Of a DNA stretch of 14,779 nucleotides, positions 1 to 6,127 are shown one piece after another. Origin of the DNA: TMED14 sp965657195. Lineage in GTDB: Bacteria > Bacteroidota > Bacteroidia > Flavobacteriales > Schleiferiaceae. Where the stretch lies: positions 1 to 14,779 of the forward strand of contig CBFHNK010000043.1 in assembly GCA_965657195.1 (NCBI GenBank). Direction: 5' to 3'. Numbering within the stretch: the stretch's first letter is position 1; each line of letters opens with the position of its first letter. The notes under the pieces were generated by a model. It had not been told where the DNA came from. It saw nothing but the letters and a program-made list of their open reading frames with translations, and did no database searches. Position numbers and translations under genes: made by a program.

Positions 1-117
1 CCGCTGAAAGTAGGGGTGCTCGACGAGGTCAAAAATTCGTTCCGACGGAAGCGAAATAAAACCGTAGATCGGATCGTTAAAAAGTTTGAACTTGTTGGTC
101 GCGGGAACGGGCGGCAT
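1..117 (-). CDS. HD-domain phosphohydrolase, N-terminal fragment
   Basis: Only the first 39 codons are in the window; the gene runs off the left edge. Reading down from the ATG at 117, the protein contains NDPIYGFISLPSERIFDLVEHPYFQR. From memory this matches the start of the HD superfamily metal-dependent phosphohydrolases common in Bacteroidota, which typically open with a NDPIYGFI / HPYFQRLRRI pattern before the HD metal site. The catalytic His-Asp residues would lie outside the window, so enzyme activity cannot be judged here. The gene is divergent from porX with 37 bp between the two start codons. A TAnnTTTG promoter box on the minus strand (136-143) lies 18 bp upstream of the ATG and supports this start. 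Family members are usually annotated only as HD domain proteins and the substrate is unknown. The identification rests on a short stretch but the motif is distinctive. Confidence 0.72.
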   Translation of the reverse strand, partial: MPPVPATNKFKLFNDPIYGFISLPSERIFDLVEHPYFQR

Positions 118-135
118 AGAAATAGCTTGAATACC

Positions 136-143
136 CAAACTTA
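136..143 (-). promoter_or_regulatory. Bacteroidota-type -7 box for the HD gene
   Basis: On the minus strand this reads TAAGTTTG, a full match to the Bacteroidota housekeeping -7 consensus TAnnTTTG. It lies 18 bp upstream of the ATG at 117, which leaves a short 5' leader. A good -33 TTTG element at the usual spacing is not clear; there is only a T-rich stretch near 158-162. The motif is seen; the promoter role is inference. Confidence 0.4.
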
Positions 144-154
144 ACCACAAATGC

Positions 155-1711
155 ATGGAAAATTCGAGGATCTTATGGGTTGACGACGAAGTCGAGGCGC
201 TTCGCCCCCACATTTTGTACCTCGAGGGGCGCGGAATCCAAGTGGTCACCGCCACGAACGCGGCCGACGCCCTGGCCTTAGTGCGTTCGGAGTCGCTCGA
301 CTGTGTGCTTTTGGACGAGCACATGCCCGGGCCGAGCGGACTCGACGTGCTGCCCCAGATCAAAGCGCTCAAGCCCGCCCTGCCTGTGGTGATGGTTACC
401 AAGAGCGAAGAAGAAGGCCTCATGGCCGACGCCCTCGGATCGCAGCTCGCCGACTACTTACTCAAGCCCGTGCAGCCCCGCCAGGTGCTGTCCACCTTGA
501 CCCGGATTCTCGGCCAGGGTGCGCTGCAGGGCGCGCGCAGTGCGAGCCGCTACCAGCAAGGGTTTCGCGAGTTGGGTGAACGCATCGCCGGTGCGCACAA
601 TTGGGATTCGTGGACCGAAGTCTACCGAGAACTTCTGCGCTGGGACCGCGAGCTGGCCGGCGGCGAAGCCGAGTCAATGCGCGCGATGCTCGACCACCAG
701 CGCGAGGAGGCCAACCGGCTCTTTACCCGCTGGTGGGCCGCCGAGTACCCCAAGTTGCTGCACGACGACGAGGCGCCCTGCCTGTTCAGTCATCAGCTGC
801 TCGACGTGCGCATCAAACCATTGCTTGACCGTGGCGAGAAGGTGGTGCTTCTGGTTTTTGACAACCTGCGCCTTGACCAGTGGCAAGAGATTCAGTCGCT
901 GATGACGAGCAAGTTCCGCGTCGAATCCGACGACGTCTACGCCAGCATTTTGCCGACGGCCACGCAGTATGCGCGCAACGCGCTGCTGGGCGGAGCCATG
1001 CCTTCAGAGCTCGCAAAGCGCCACCCCGACCGCTGGGTGCGCGACGTCCTTGATGCAGAGGGCGGACGCAACAGCAACGAAGACTTCTTTCTAGCGCACT
1101 GGGCAACGCGCAACGGTTTGGCGACCCCAGGTTATGCGAAGCTGACGCACGCAACCAGCGAACAGCGGTTTGTGGCCAAGTGGCGCGAGCTACGCGGCAA
1201 GGACCTTGTTGCTGTGGTGGTCAACTTCATCGACCGCATGAGCCACGCCAAAACCGACGAGGTGATTTTGCGCGACTTGGCCAAGGACGACCGCGGCTTT
1301 CGCAGCCTGACGGCGTCGTGGTGGAACCACTCGCCGCTCAAAGCCTGGGTCGACGACCTGGCGCACGATGGGGTTACGCTCGTGGTTACAACGGACCACG
1401 GCACCCTCACCGTGAAAAAACCGGTGCACATTCGGGGGTCACGCGACCTTACCGCCAACCTGCGCTACAAAGTGGGCCGCGGCATGGAGTTCAAGGACAA
1501 AGAAGTTGCCTTGGTGGCCGACCCCGAACGCCTCGGAATTCCAGCGACCAATCTTGGCGACAAGGTGGTGTTCGCCGGCGAACAGGACTACTTCGTGTAC
1601 CAGAACCAGTACCACCACCACGTCGAGAAGTTTGACGGCAGCTACCAGCACGGCGGAATTTCGCTCGAAGAAGTCGTGGTTCCGTTTGCGGTGCTGCGCC
1701 CGCGTACCTGA
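155..1711 (+). CDS. porX: PorX, response regulator with PglZ phosphatase domain
   Basis: This 518-residue protein has an N-terminal receiver domain (about residues 4-118) with acidic pocket D10/D11, phosphoacceptor D54, switch T82 and K104 before P105. A helical linker leads into a PglZ domain of the alkaline phosphatase superfamily (about 229-515). Visible metal or active-site motifs there are VFDN (234-237), PTATQYARN (267-275) with the likely catalytic threonine, FIDRMSH (359-364, D360 and H364), TTDHG (412-416, D414 and H415) and YQHGG (497-501, H499). In Porphyromonas and Flavobacterium, PorX with sensor PorY and sigma factor SigP controls type IX secretion genes, and its PglZ domain is reported to act on oligonucleotides. 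All key residues seem intact and the length is normal. It heads the operon with tsaE, ald and the DUF4258 gene; its stop lies 11 bp before tsaE. No PorY gene is in the window. An out-of-frame ATG at 151 closes after ten codons. Confidence 0.95.
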   Translation: MENSRILWVDDEVEALRPHILYLEGRGIQVVTATNAADALALVRSESLDCVLLDEHMPGPSGLDVLPQIKALKPALPVVMVTKSEEEGLMADALGSQLADYLLKPVQPRQVLSTLTRILGQGALQGARSASRYQQGFRELGERIAGAHNWDSWTEVYRELLRWDRELAGGEAESMRAMLDHQREEANRLFTRWWAAEYPKLLHDDEAPCLFSHQLLDVRIKPLLDRGEKVVLLVFDNLRLDQWQEIQSLMTSKFRVESDDVYASILPTATQYARNALLGGAMPSELAKRHPDRWVRDVLDAEGGRNSNEDFFLAHWATRNGLATPGYAKLTHATSEQRFVAKWRELRGKDLVAVVVNFIDRMSHAKTDEVILRDLAKDDRGFRSLTASWWNHSPLKAWVDDLAHDGVTLVVTTDHGTLTVKKPVHIRGSRDLTANLRYKVGRGMEFKDKEVALVADPERLGIPATNLGDKVVFAGEQDYFVYQNQYHHHVEKFDGSYQHGGISLEEVVVPFAVLRPRT

Positions 1712-1722
1712 CCTTTGCGGCG

Positions 1723-2145
1723 GTGGAAGAGGTGCACATTCTCAGGGAGCCGTCCGACTGGCTTCAGTGGGCGACGGATCATGCGGCGGCGCTTTCGGGG
1801 GTCGTCGCGCTTCGTGGCCAAATGGGTGCGGGCAAGACGACGGCCGTTAGCTTTTGGCTTCGCGACATGGGGTCTAAGGACCGCGCGAGCAGTCCCACGT
1901 TTGCCCTGGTCAACGAGTACGAATCCCCCGACGGCCCCATATACCACTTCGACCTTCACCGACTTGATCGGCCCTCAGAAGTCGCAGCCATGGGCTTCGA
2001 AGACTACCTCGACAGCGGCCAGCCCTGCTGGGTGGAGTGGCCCGAACGGGCCGGCGAATTGATGCCTTCGGATGCGGTGAGTGTTCACATTGAGGCACTT
2101 GAGGATGGCTCGAGAAAGGTTACCTTCGTGGGAACCTACCGCTAA
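1723..2145 (+). CDS. tsaE: TsaE, ATPase of tRNA t6A biosynthesis
   Basis: TsaE (YjeE family) is the cytoplasmic ATPase that works with TsaB and TsaD in adding threonylcarbamoyl to A37 of ANN-decoding tRNAs. The 140-residue protein has the expected short P-loop fold: Walker A GQMGAGKTT (32-40), the SSPTF segment (56-60), HFDLHR (75-80) with D77, and the family signature WVEWPER (103-109) with E105. The length is typical. The start is taken as GTG at 1723, 11 bp after the porX stop; a second GTG at 1732 is possible, but the earlier one keeps the usual N-terminal strand. No Shine-Dalgarno motif precedes it. It sits between porX and ald in the same orientation with gaps under 20 bp, so it is almost certainly cotranscribed. 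TsaB and TsaD are not in this window. Confidence 0.95.
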   Translation: MEEVHILREPSDWLQWATDHAAALSGVVALRGQMGAGKTTAVSFWLRDMGSKDRASSPTFALVNEYESPDGPIYHFDLHRLDRPSEVAAMGFEDYLDSGQPCWVEWPERAGELMPSDAVSVHIEALEDGSRKVTFVGTYR

Positions 2146-2164
2146 CCTTCGCACACCTGGATTC

Positions 2165-3343
2165 ATGGAAGCCGCACCTGTGTTTCAAACCCAAGAAGAA
2201 CGCCTGATGGTGGACGCCAAATCACAGCGTCTGCGCATTGGGATTCCGCTCGAATCGACGTGGGCCGAGAACCGCGTGGCGCTGACCCCCGAGGGGGTGC
2301 ACCTGCTGGTCGCTCAAGGCCACGAGGTCGTGCTTGAGTCGAACGCCGGAACCGCCGCGCGCTACAGCGACCGCGAGTACGCCGAGGCCGGAGCCGAAGT
2401 CACCACCGACCGCCGCGTCGTGTTTGGTTGCCCGGTGCTCGCCAAAGTCGAGGCTCCGTGCGAAGCCGAATGGCCGCTGATGGCCCAGGGCCAAGTCCTC
2501 TTCTCCACGCTTCAGCCCGGAACCCTCACGCCCGCTTTCGTCGACGCGCTGAAGGCCAAGCGCATCACCGCGTTCAGCTACGGAAGCATTCTCGACGAAG
2601 AAGGCCGCGCCCCTTTTGTGCGTTCTATGGCCGAAATCGGTGGCAGCCAAGCAATAACCATCGCCATGGAGTACCTGTCGACCTGGTCCGGTGGCAAGGG
2701 CTATGCGATGGGTGCGGTCACGGGGGTTCCGCCCACCGAAATTGTGATTTTGGGTGCCGGAACCGTCGGTACCACCGCCGCCCGTCTGGCTTCTGCCCTC
2801 GGAGCCTCCGTCAAAGTGTTTGATTCGTCCATGACGCGCCTTCAACGCCTTCGTGAGCGGGTCGGCGACGTCTACACCTGCACGCTGCAGCCCCAAATTC
2901 TCTCAAAAGCACTGAGCCGTTGCGACGTCGCGATCGGAGCCTTGCGCCCTGTCAACGGACGCACCCCCGTCGTCGTCACTGAAGAAATGGTGGCCGGAAT
3001 GAAGCCCCGCAGCGTCGTCGTTGACTTGAGCATAGACCACGGCGGATGCTTTGAAACCAGCGAAGTCACCTCGTGGGATGCCCCCGTCTACACCAAGTTT
3101 GAGGTGACGCACTTTGCGGTTCCAAACATCGCGGCCCGCGTGGCACGTACCGCCTCATTCGCGCTCAATAATTTGACGTCGCCCCTCTTGCGCGAACTCG
3201 CTGATCTTGGCGGCGTCGAAGAAGCACTTCACGCCAAGCCACACTGGCGCAAGGGCGTCTACCTCTACCATGGTCAGGTGACCAGCGCATCGGTAGCCCA
3301 GACCCTCGACCAGCCCTTTACCGACCTCGACCTCTTGCTGTGA
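2165..3343 (+). CDS. ald: Alanine dehydrogenase (AlaDh/PNT family)
   Basis: This protein probably converts L-alanine and NAD+ to pyruvate and ammonia in the cytosol. Over 392 residues it shows the AlaDh/PNT N-terminal domain with NRVALTPEGV (36-45, R37) and LAKVEAP (92-98, K94), then a Rossmann domain with GAGTVG (197-202) and an acidic residue closing the next strand (D220). The stretch SIDHGGCFE (289-297) carries D291, equivalent to the catalytic aspartate. The position that is histidine in Bacillus alanine dehydrogenase (LHLA context) is Q117 here (TLQPG). From memory, Bacteroidota members share glutamine, so this is probably a subfamily trait. The reading frame is open from 2081 inside tsaE, but ATG 2165 gives the N-terminus expected for the family and sits 19 bp after the tsaE stop. 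Its stop overlaps the GTG of the DUF4258 gene. NAD(P) transhydrogenase alpha is the alternative, but gene order and length favour alanine dehydrogenase. Confidence 0.88.
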   Translation: MEAAPVFQTQEERLMVDAKSQRLRIGIPLESTWAENRVALTPEGVHLLVAQGHEVVLESNAGTAARYSDREYAEAGAEVTTDRRVVFGCPVLAKVEAPCEAEWPLMAQGQVLFSTLQPGTLTPAFVDALKAKRITAFSYGSILDEEGRAPFVRSMAEIGGSQAITIAMEYLSTWSGGKGYAMGAVTGVPPTEIVILGAGTVGTTAARLASALGASVKVFDSSMTRLQRLRERVGDVYTCTLQPQILSKALSRCDVAIGALRPVNGRTPVVVTEEMVAGMKPRSVVVDLSIDHGGCFETSEVTSWDAPVYTKFEVTHFAVPNIAARVARTASFALNNLTSPLLRELADLGGVEEALHAKPHWRKGVYLYHGQVTSASVAQTLDQPFTDLDLLL

Positions 3344-3717
3344 AAAAGCTGCTCCGACGCATTCTGTGGTATGGATTCGGAGTAGGCCTTGGCGTACTCC
3401 TCGTGGCCTTCATTTTTAGGGACCGCGACTTTGAATGCAGCTACTTTCCCAACGATCGCGTGCTGGCGGAACTTCACCGCAAGCCGGTCCGCGGCGCCGA
3501 TTCCGCACAGTGGCAGGCTGTAGGCGCGGACTCCACGGTGCTCAAAGCATTCCTCACCCTTGGCGAAGTAGATTTTGGTGAAAGTCAGACGCGAACCAGG
3601 CACTCTGCCGAGGTCCCGGCCTACTGGATCGACCTCGACTTTCAGGGGCGCGAATGGCGTGGACTCTGGGAAGTGCGCCAGGACAGCGCGTGGCTCGTTT
3701 CGTTATCTAGTAACTAG
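3340..3717 (+). CDS. DUF4258 family membrane-anchored protein
   Basis: This 125-residue protein has a basic N-terminus, one membrane segment (about 8-26) and a soluble C-terminal domain. The segments CSYFPNDRVL (33-42) and GEVDFGES match, from memory, the DUF4258 protein that usually follows alanine dehydrogenase in Bacteroidota. The function is unknown. The GTG start overlaps the ald TGA as GTGA, so translation is probably coupled to ald. With one N-terminal anchor and no other hydrophobic stretch, the domain is likely on the periplasmic face, although a cytoplasmic face cannot be excluded. The last codons (LSSN) and the stop fall inside the heptad repeat that begins the convergent junction, so the extreme C-terminus may be repeat-derived rather than conserved. 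Confidence 0.8.
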   Translation: MKKLLRRILWYGFGVGLGVLLVAFIFRDRDFECSYFPNDRVLAELHRKPVRGADSAQWQAVGADSTVLKAFLTLGEVDFGESQTRTRHSAEVPAYWIDLDFQGREWRGLWEVRQDSAWLVSLSSN

Positions 3718-3737
3718 TTACTCGTTACTTGTTGCCG
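3707..3737. repeat. Heptad repeat array 1 with 14-bp palindrome
   Basis: Four consecutive 7-bp units can be read: GTAACTA (3710), GTTACTC (3717), GTTACTT (3724) and GTTGCCG (3731). Positions 3709-3722 are a perfect 14-bp palindrome, AGTAACTAGTTACT. The array begins inside the DUF4258 gene and supplies its stop codon. Thirteen bases (3707-3719) recur exactly at 12760-12772 in array 3. It lies at a convergent gene junction, as do the two related arrays. Confidence 0.8.
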
Positions 3738-3794
3738 CGAAGCGGCCCTAGCCCCGAAGGGGTCCTAGCGCGCAGGGCCTTCGGCCCTAAGCGC
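3734..3794. repeat. Cluster of three GC-rich hairpins, REP-like
   Basis: Three short perfect inverted repeats follow each other: GCCGC/GCGGC around GAA (3734-3746), CCCC/GGGG around GAA (3752-3762), and AGGGCC/GGCCCT around TTC (3774-3788). The third has an extra outer GCGC pair (3770-3773 with 3791-3794). The first two are each followed by a C-C-T-A-G spacer. Neither side has a convincing T-run directly after the last stem in its own transcription direction, so this is not a textbook intrinsic terminator. It could still stop or stabilise transcripts of the two converging operons. Confidence 0.6.
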
Positions 3795-3795
3795 A

Positions 3796-3828
3796 AAAAG
3801 CTAACGAGCCAATCTCAGCCAATCTCAG
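3796..3828. repeat. Inverted repeat-family block and 10-bp duplication
   Basis: Positions 3796-3812 are the reverse complement of 7269-7285 in array 2 with one mismatch in 17. Next to it, CCAATCTCAG occurs twice in tandem (3809-3818 and 3819-3828). The second copy covers the stop codon of the proline dehydrogenase gene (3825-3827). Together with 3707-3794 this fills the whole convergent junction. Confidence 0.6.
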
Positions 3829-5015
3829 CTAACCCGCTTTCGTCGAGCTGCCTCCTTGCGGAGCATCAGCAGCTCTCGGCCTGTCTGACCGGCAACCGAG
3901 GTATTTTCTTCGGCGCGGCGCAAGAGGTAGGGCATCACGTTGACGATAGGTCCGAACGGCAGGTACTTGGCTACGCGAAACCCGTGGTGGGCCATGATGT
4001 AGCTGATGAAGTCGCTCATTCCGTAAAGTTGGGCAAACCAGACGGGGGCGTTTTGAGGGTTCCAGCCCTGGGCAGTGAGCAGCTCGGCGCCGAGGCGGTT
4101 GCTGTCTTCGTTGTGGGTTCCGATGACTACGCCCACGCGGCCTGGGGCGTCGGGACGGCCAAGGGCTTTAAGCATCATTCGGACGCAGGCGTCGTACTCG
4201 GCGTCGGTTCCGGCCTTATCGGGCTGAATGGGGGAGGGGTAGCCCATAGTGGCTGCGCGCTCGCGCTCCTTTTCCATGTAGGCTCCGCGCACCAACTTCA
4301 CTCCGTAGAAGTAGCTGTGGTCGGAAGCATGGTCGAGGTCGGCGCGAAGCTGGGCCTGGCGGCCGACGCGGTAGCACTGAATCGTTGTAAGCACCACGAG
4401 CTGGTCGCGGTTGAACTCCTGCATGGCTTCGCGGGCGAGCTGGTCGATGGCGCCTTGAATCCAGGTTTCTTCGGCGTCAATCATGAGGGTGCGGCCTGAT
4501 TTGGCAGCGAACTGGGCCATGCGGCGGATCCGGGCACGAACTTTTTCGAGCTGCTGGTTTTCGGCGGCGGTGAGTTCCGCACCAAGCGTCATGCGCTCGA
4601 GCAAATCGTGCGGAGCGATTCCGGTCATCTTAAACACCCCGAGGCTGAGGCCGGGTTCGTGCGCGGCAAGGGCCAAGGTTTGAAGGACGACCTCGACGGT
4701 TTGGTCGAATGCGGAGTCGGTAGTTTGGCCCTCAACCGAATAGTCCAGGATGCTCCCCACGCCGCCGGACCAAAGGCGCTGAATGGCGGGGCGGCTTTCG
4801 GCCACGGTTTCGCCACCACAAAACTGGCGAAAGACGGTGGCGCGAATTAGGCCTTTGACGGGAAGCTTCCAGTTCAGTGCCCAAAGACTGAGCGCCTTAC
4901 CCGCCGAAACAAGCGCAGGCGAAGCAAGGACGCTAAACAGAAGGCGGGCACGGCGGATGTCAGCAGGGGAGGCGTGCTGAAAGGCTAGCGCGGTATCCGA
5001 AAAATCGAGCTTCAC
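3825..5015 (-). CDS. Proline dehydrogenase (monofunctional)
   Basis: This FAD enzyme oxidises proline to pyrroline-5-carboxylate and feeds electrons to the quinone pool, acting at the inner face of the membrane. The chain of about 396 residues carries the PutA-type TIM-barrel motifs in order: LPVKGLIRATVFRQFCGGE, LDYSVEGQ, MIDAEETWIQ, VKLVRGAYMEKERE, GTHNE, QLYGMSD, and near the C-terminus YLPFGPIVNVMPYLLRRAEENTS, whose arginines bind the substrate carboxylate in the family. It lacks the P5C dehydrogenase half of bifunctional PutA. I chose the GTG at 5015 over an in-frame TTG at 5042. The GTG gives the usual family start (KLDFSDTALAF), and the TTG is part of a perfect -7 promoter box (5040-5047), so it could not be in the transcript. 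It is a single gene, divergent from aroB, and its end lies in a repeat-filled convergent junction. Confidence 0.93.
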   Translation of the reverse strand: MKLDFSDTALAFQHASPADIRRARLLFSVLASPALVSAGKALSLWALNWKLPVKGLIRATVFRQFCGGETVAESRPAIQRLWSGGVGSILDYSVEGQTTDSAFDQTVEVVLQTLALAAHEPGLSLGVFKMTGIAPHDLLERMTLGAELTAAENQQLEKVRARIRRMAQFAAKSGRTLMIDAEETWIQGAIDQLAREAMQEFNRDQLVVLTTIQCYRVGRQAQLRADLDHASDHSYFYGVKLVRGAYMEKERERAATMGYPSPIQPDKAGTDAEYDACVRMMLKALGRPDAPGRVGVVIGTHNEDSNRLGAELLTAQGWNPQNAPVWFAQLYGMSDFISYIMAHHGFRVAKYLPFGPIVNVMPYLLRRAEENTSVAGQTGRELLMLRKEAARRKRVS

Positions 5016-5039
5016 AAGGCTAAGGTTCAAAGGTTCGTG

Positions 5040-5047
5040 CAAAGATA
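5040..5047 (-). promoter_or_regulatory. Bacteroidota-type -7 box for proline dehydrogenase
   Basis: The minus strand reads TATCTTTG, a full match to TAnnTTTG, 24 bp before the chosen GTG start at 5015. No clear TTTG -33 element is seen at 17-23 bp upstream. The whole divergent gap to aroB is 41 bp, so its promoter for aroB would have to overlap this one. Motif seen; function inferred. Confidence 0.5.
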
Positions 5048-5056
5048 TACGGCGGC

Positions 5057-6127
5057 ATGCCCGACCTTAGTGCTATGGATCTGCATCCCGTACGTGCCTT
5101 AGGGCCTGAAGCTTGGAACGAATTGAATGACTGGCTGTTGCGCGAGGGCGACCGCTTCACCTCAGTCCACATTTTGGTGGACAGCACCACCCACGAGCTC
5201 GTGCTGCCGCGCTTTATGGCTGAAATTGAGGGCCTGGCCGACGCCCACATCCTTGAAATTGAGCCGGGTGAGGCCTCCAAAGAGTTGGCTCTTGTGGAGC
5301 AACTTGCTCTTGGCCTGCGCGACGAAGGGGCCGACCGCGGGGCTCTTCTGATTGCCTTGGGCGGAGGCGTGGTCTGCGACCTCGCCGGCCTCTTGGCCAC
5401 TCTGTACATGCGCGGAATCGAGTTGGTGCTTGTTCCGACCACGCTACTCGCCATGGTCGACGCGGCGTGGGGAGGCAAAAACGGAGTGGATTCCGAAGGG
5501 AGCAAAAATTTACTCGGATCCTGGCGCCCCGAAGCCCCGGTGTTCGCTGACGTGCGTGCCCTTGAAACCCTGCCCGAACGCGAATGGCTGCAGGGTTGGG
5601 CCGAGCTCGTCAAGCAGGCATGGATTGCGGGCGGTAGCTTATGGACTGAAGTATCCGGTGGTCCGTGGACCCATGCGCCCTTTTGGGTGCGCGATGCGGC
5701 CGAGGTCAAGCTTCAAGTGGTCGCCGCAGATCCCTTTGAGCGCGGAACCCGTCGGGCCCTTTTGAACATGGGCCATACCGTGGGGCACGCGGTGGAATCG
5801 TTAGTGCTCGCACGTGGTCTTGATTACGGCCACGGAGACTCCGTGGCGCTTGGACTTTCGGTCGAATCGCGAATTCTTGATGCCCTGGGTCAGCCCGGTT
5901 CCGCCGGGCGCAGCGCGCTTCGAGACCGAATTGCGGCAGATTTTGAACTTGGCGCACTGCGGAACCTGGATTCCGCCGCCGTGTGGGCCGCGATGCAGCA
6001 CGACAAGAAAAAGCGAGCGGGCCAGCTGCGCATCGTGTGGAGTCCCGAGCCGGGCGCACCTGAAGTCGCGCTGGCTATTGACGAGGCCCTTTTTACCACA
6101 GCTTGGATTGCGGATGCGGCGCATTGA
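5057..6127 (+). CDS. aroB: 3-dehydroquinate synthase
   Basis: AroB converts DAHP to 3-dehydroquinate, the second shikimate step, using NAD+ and a divalent metal in the cytosol. The 356-residue protein shows LGGGVVCDLAG (101-111, nucleotide loop), VPTTLLAMVDAAWGGKNGVD (126-145) and GWAELVKQAW (180-189). E183 there, H244 within NMGHTVGHAVE (237-247) and H259 in YGHGDSVALG match the metal ligands. The usual VDASVGGKTGVN motif is altered to VDAAWGGKNGVD, so the conserved serine is alanine and a tryptophan replaces a small residue; the lysine K141 is kept. The start is ATG 5057; ATG 5075 is an alternative that would leave more room for a promoter in the 41-bp divergent gap. The end overlaps aroA by 14 bp in another frame, so the two are one translational unit. 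Confidence 0.95.
   Translation: MPDLSAMDLHPVRALGPEAWNELNDWLLREGDRFTSVHILVDSTTHELVLPRFMAEIEGLADAHILEIEPGEASKELALVEQLALGLRDEGADRGALLIALGGGVVCDLAGLLATLYMRGIELVLVPTTLLAMVDAAWGGKNGVDSEGSKNLLGSWRPEAPVFADVRALETLPEREWLQGWAELVKQAWIAGGSLWTEVSGGPWTHAPFWVRDAAEVKLQVVAADPFERGTRRALLNMGHTVGHAVESLVLARGLDYGHGDSVALGLSVESRILDALGQPGSAGRSALRDRIAADFELGALRNLDSAAVWAAMQHDKKKRAGQLRIVWSPEPGAPEVALAIDEALFTTAWIADAAH

Noticed and set aside
2081..2164. 28-codon upstream extension of ald
   Set aside because: Lies mostly inside tsaE; the ATG at 2165 fits the family N-terminus and the operon spacing.
2222..2896. 224-codon minus-strand open frame
   Set aside because: Antisense to the alanine dehydrogenase gene and of low-complexity G/R-rich composition.
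3770..3794. Classical intrinsic terminator
   Set aside because: The stem is good, but downstream on the plus strand is an A-run, and on the minus strand the T-run comes before the hairpin, so it was listed only as a hairpin repeat.
3729..4499. 256-codon plus-strand open frame
   Set aside because: It lies antisense to proline dehydrogenase, whose motifs are unmistakable; it is a high-GC mirror frame with no recognisable domain.
5814..6113. 100-codon upstream extension of aroA
   Set aside because: Wholly inside aroB in another frame and without EPSP synthase similarity.
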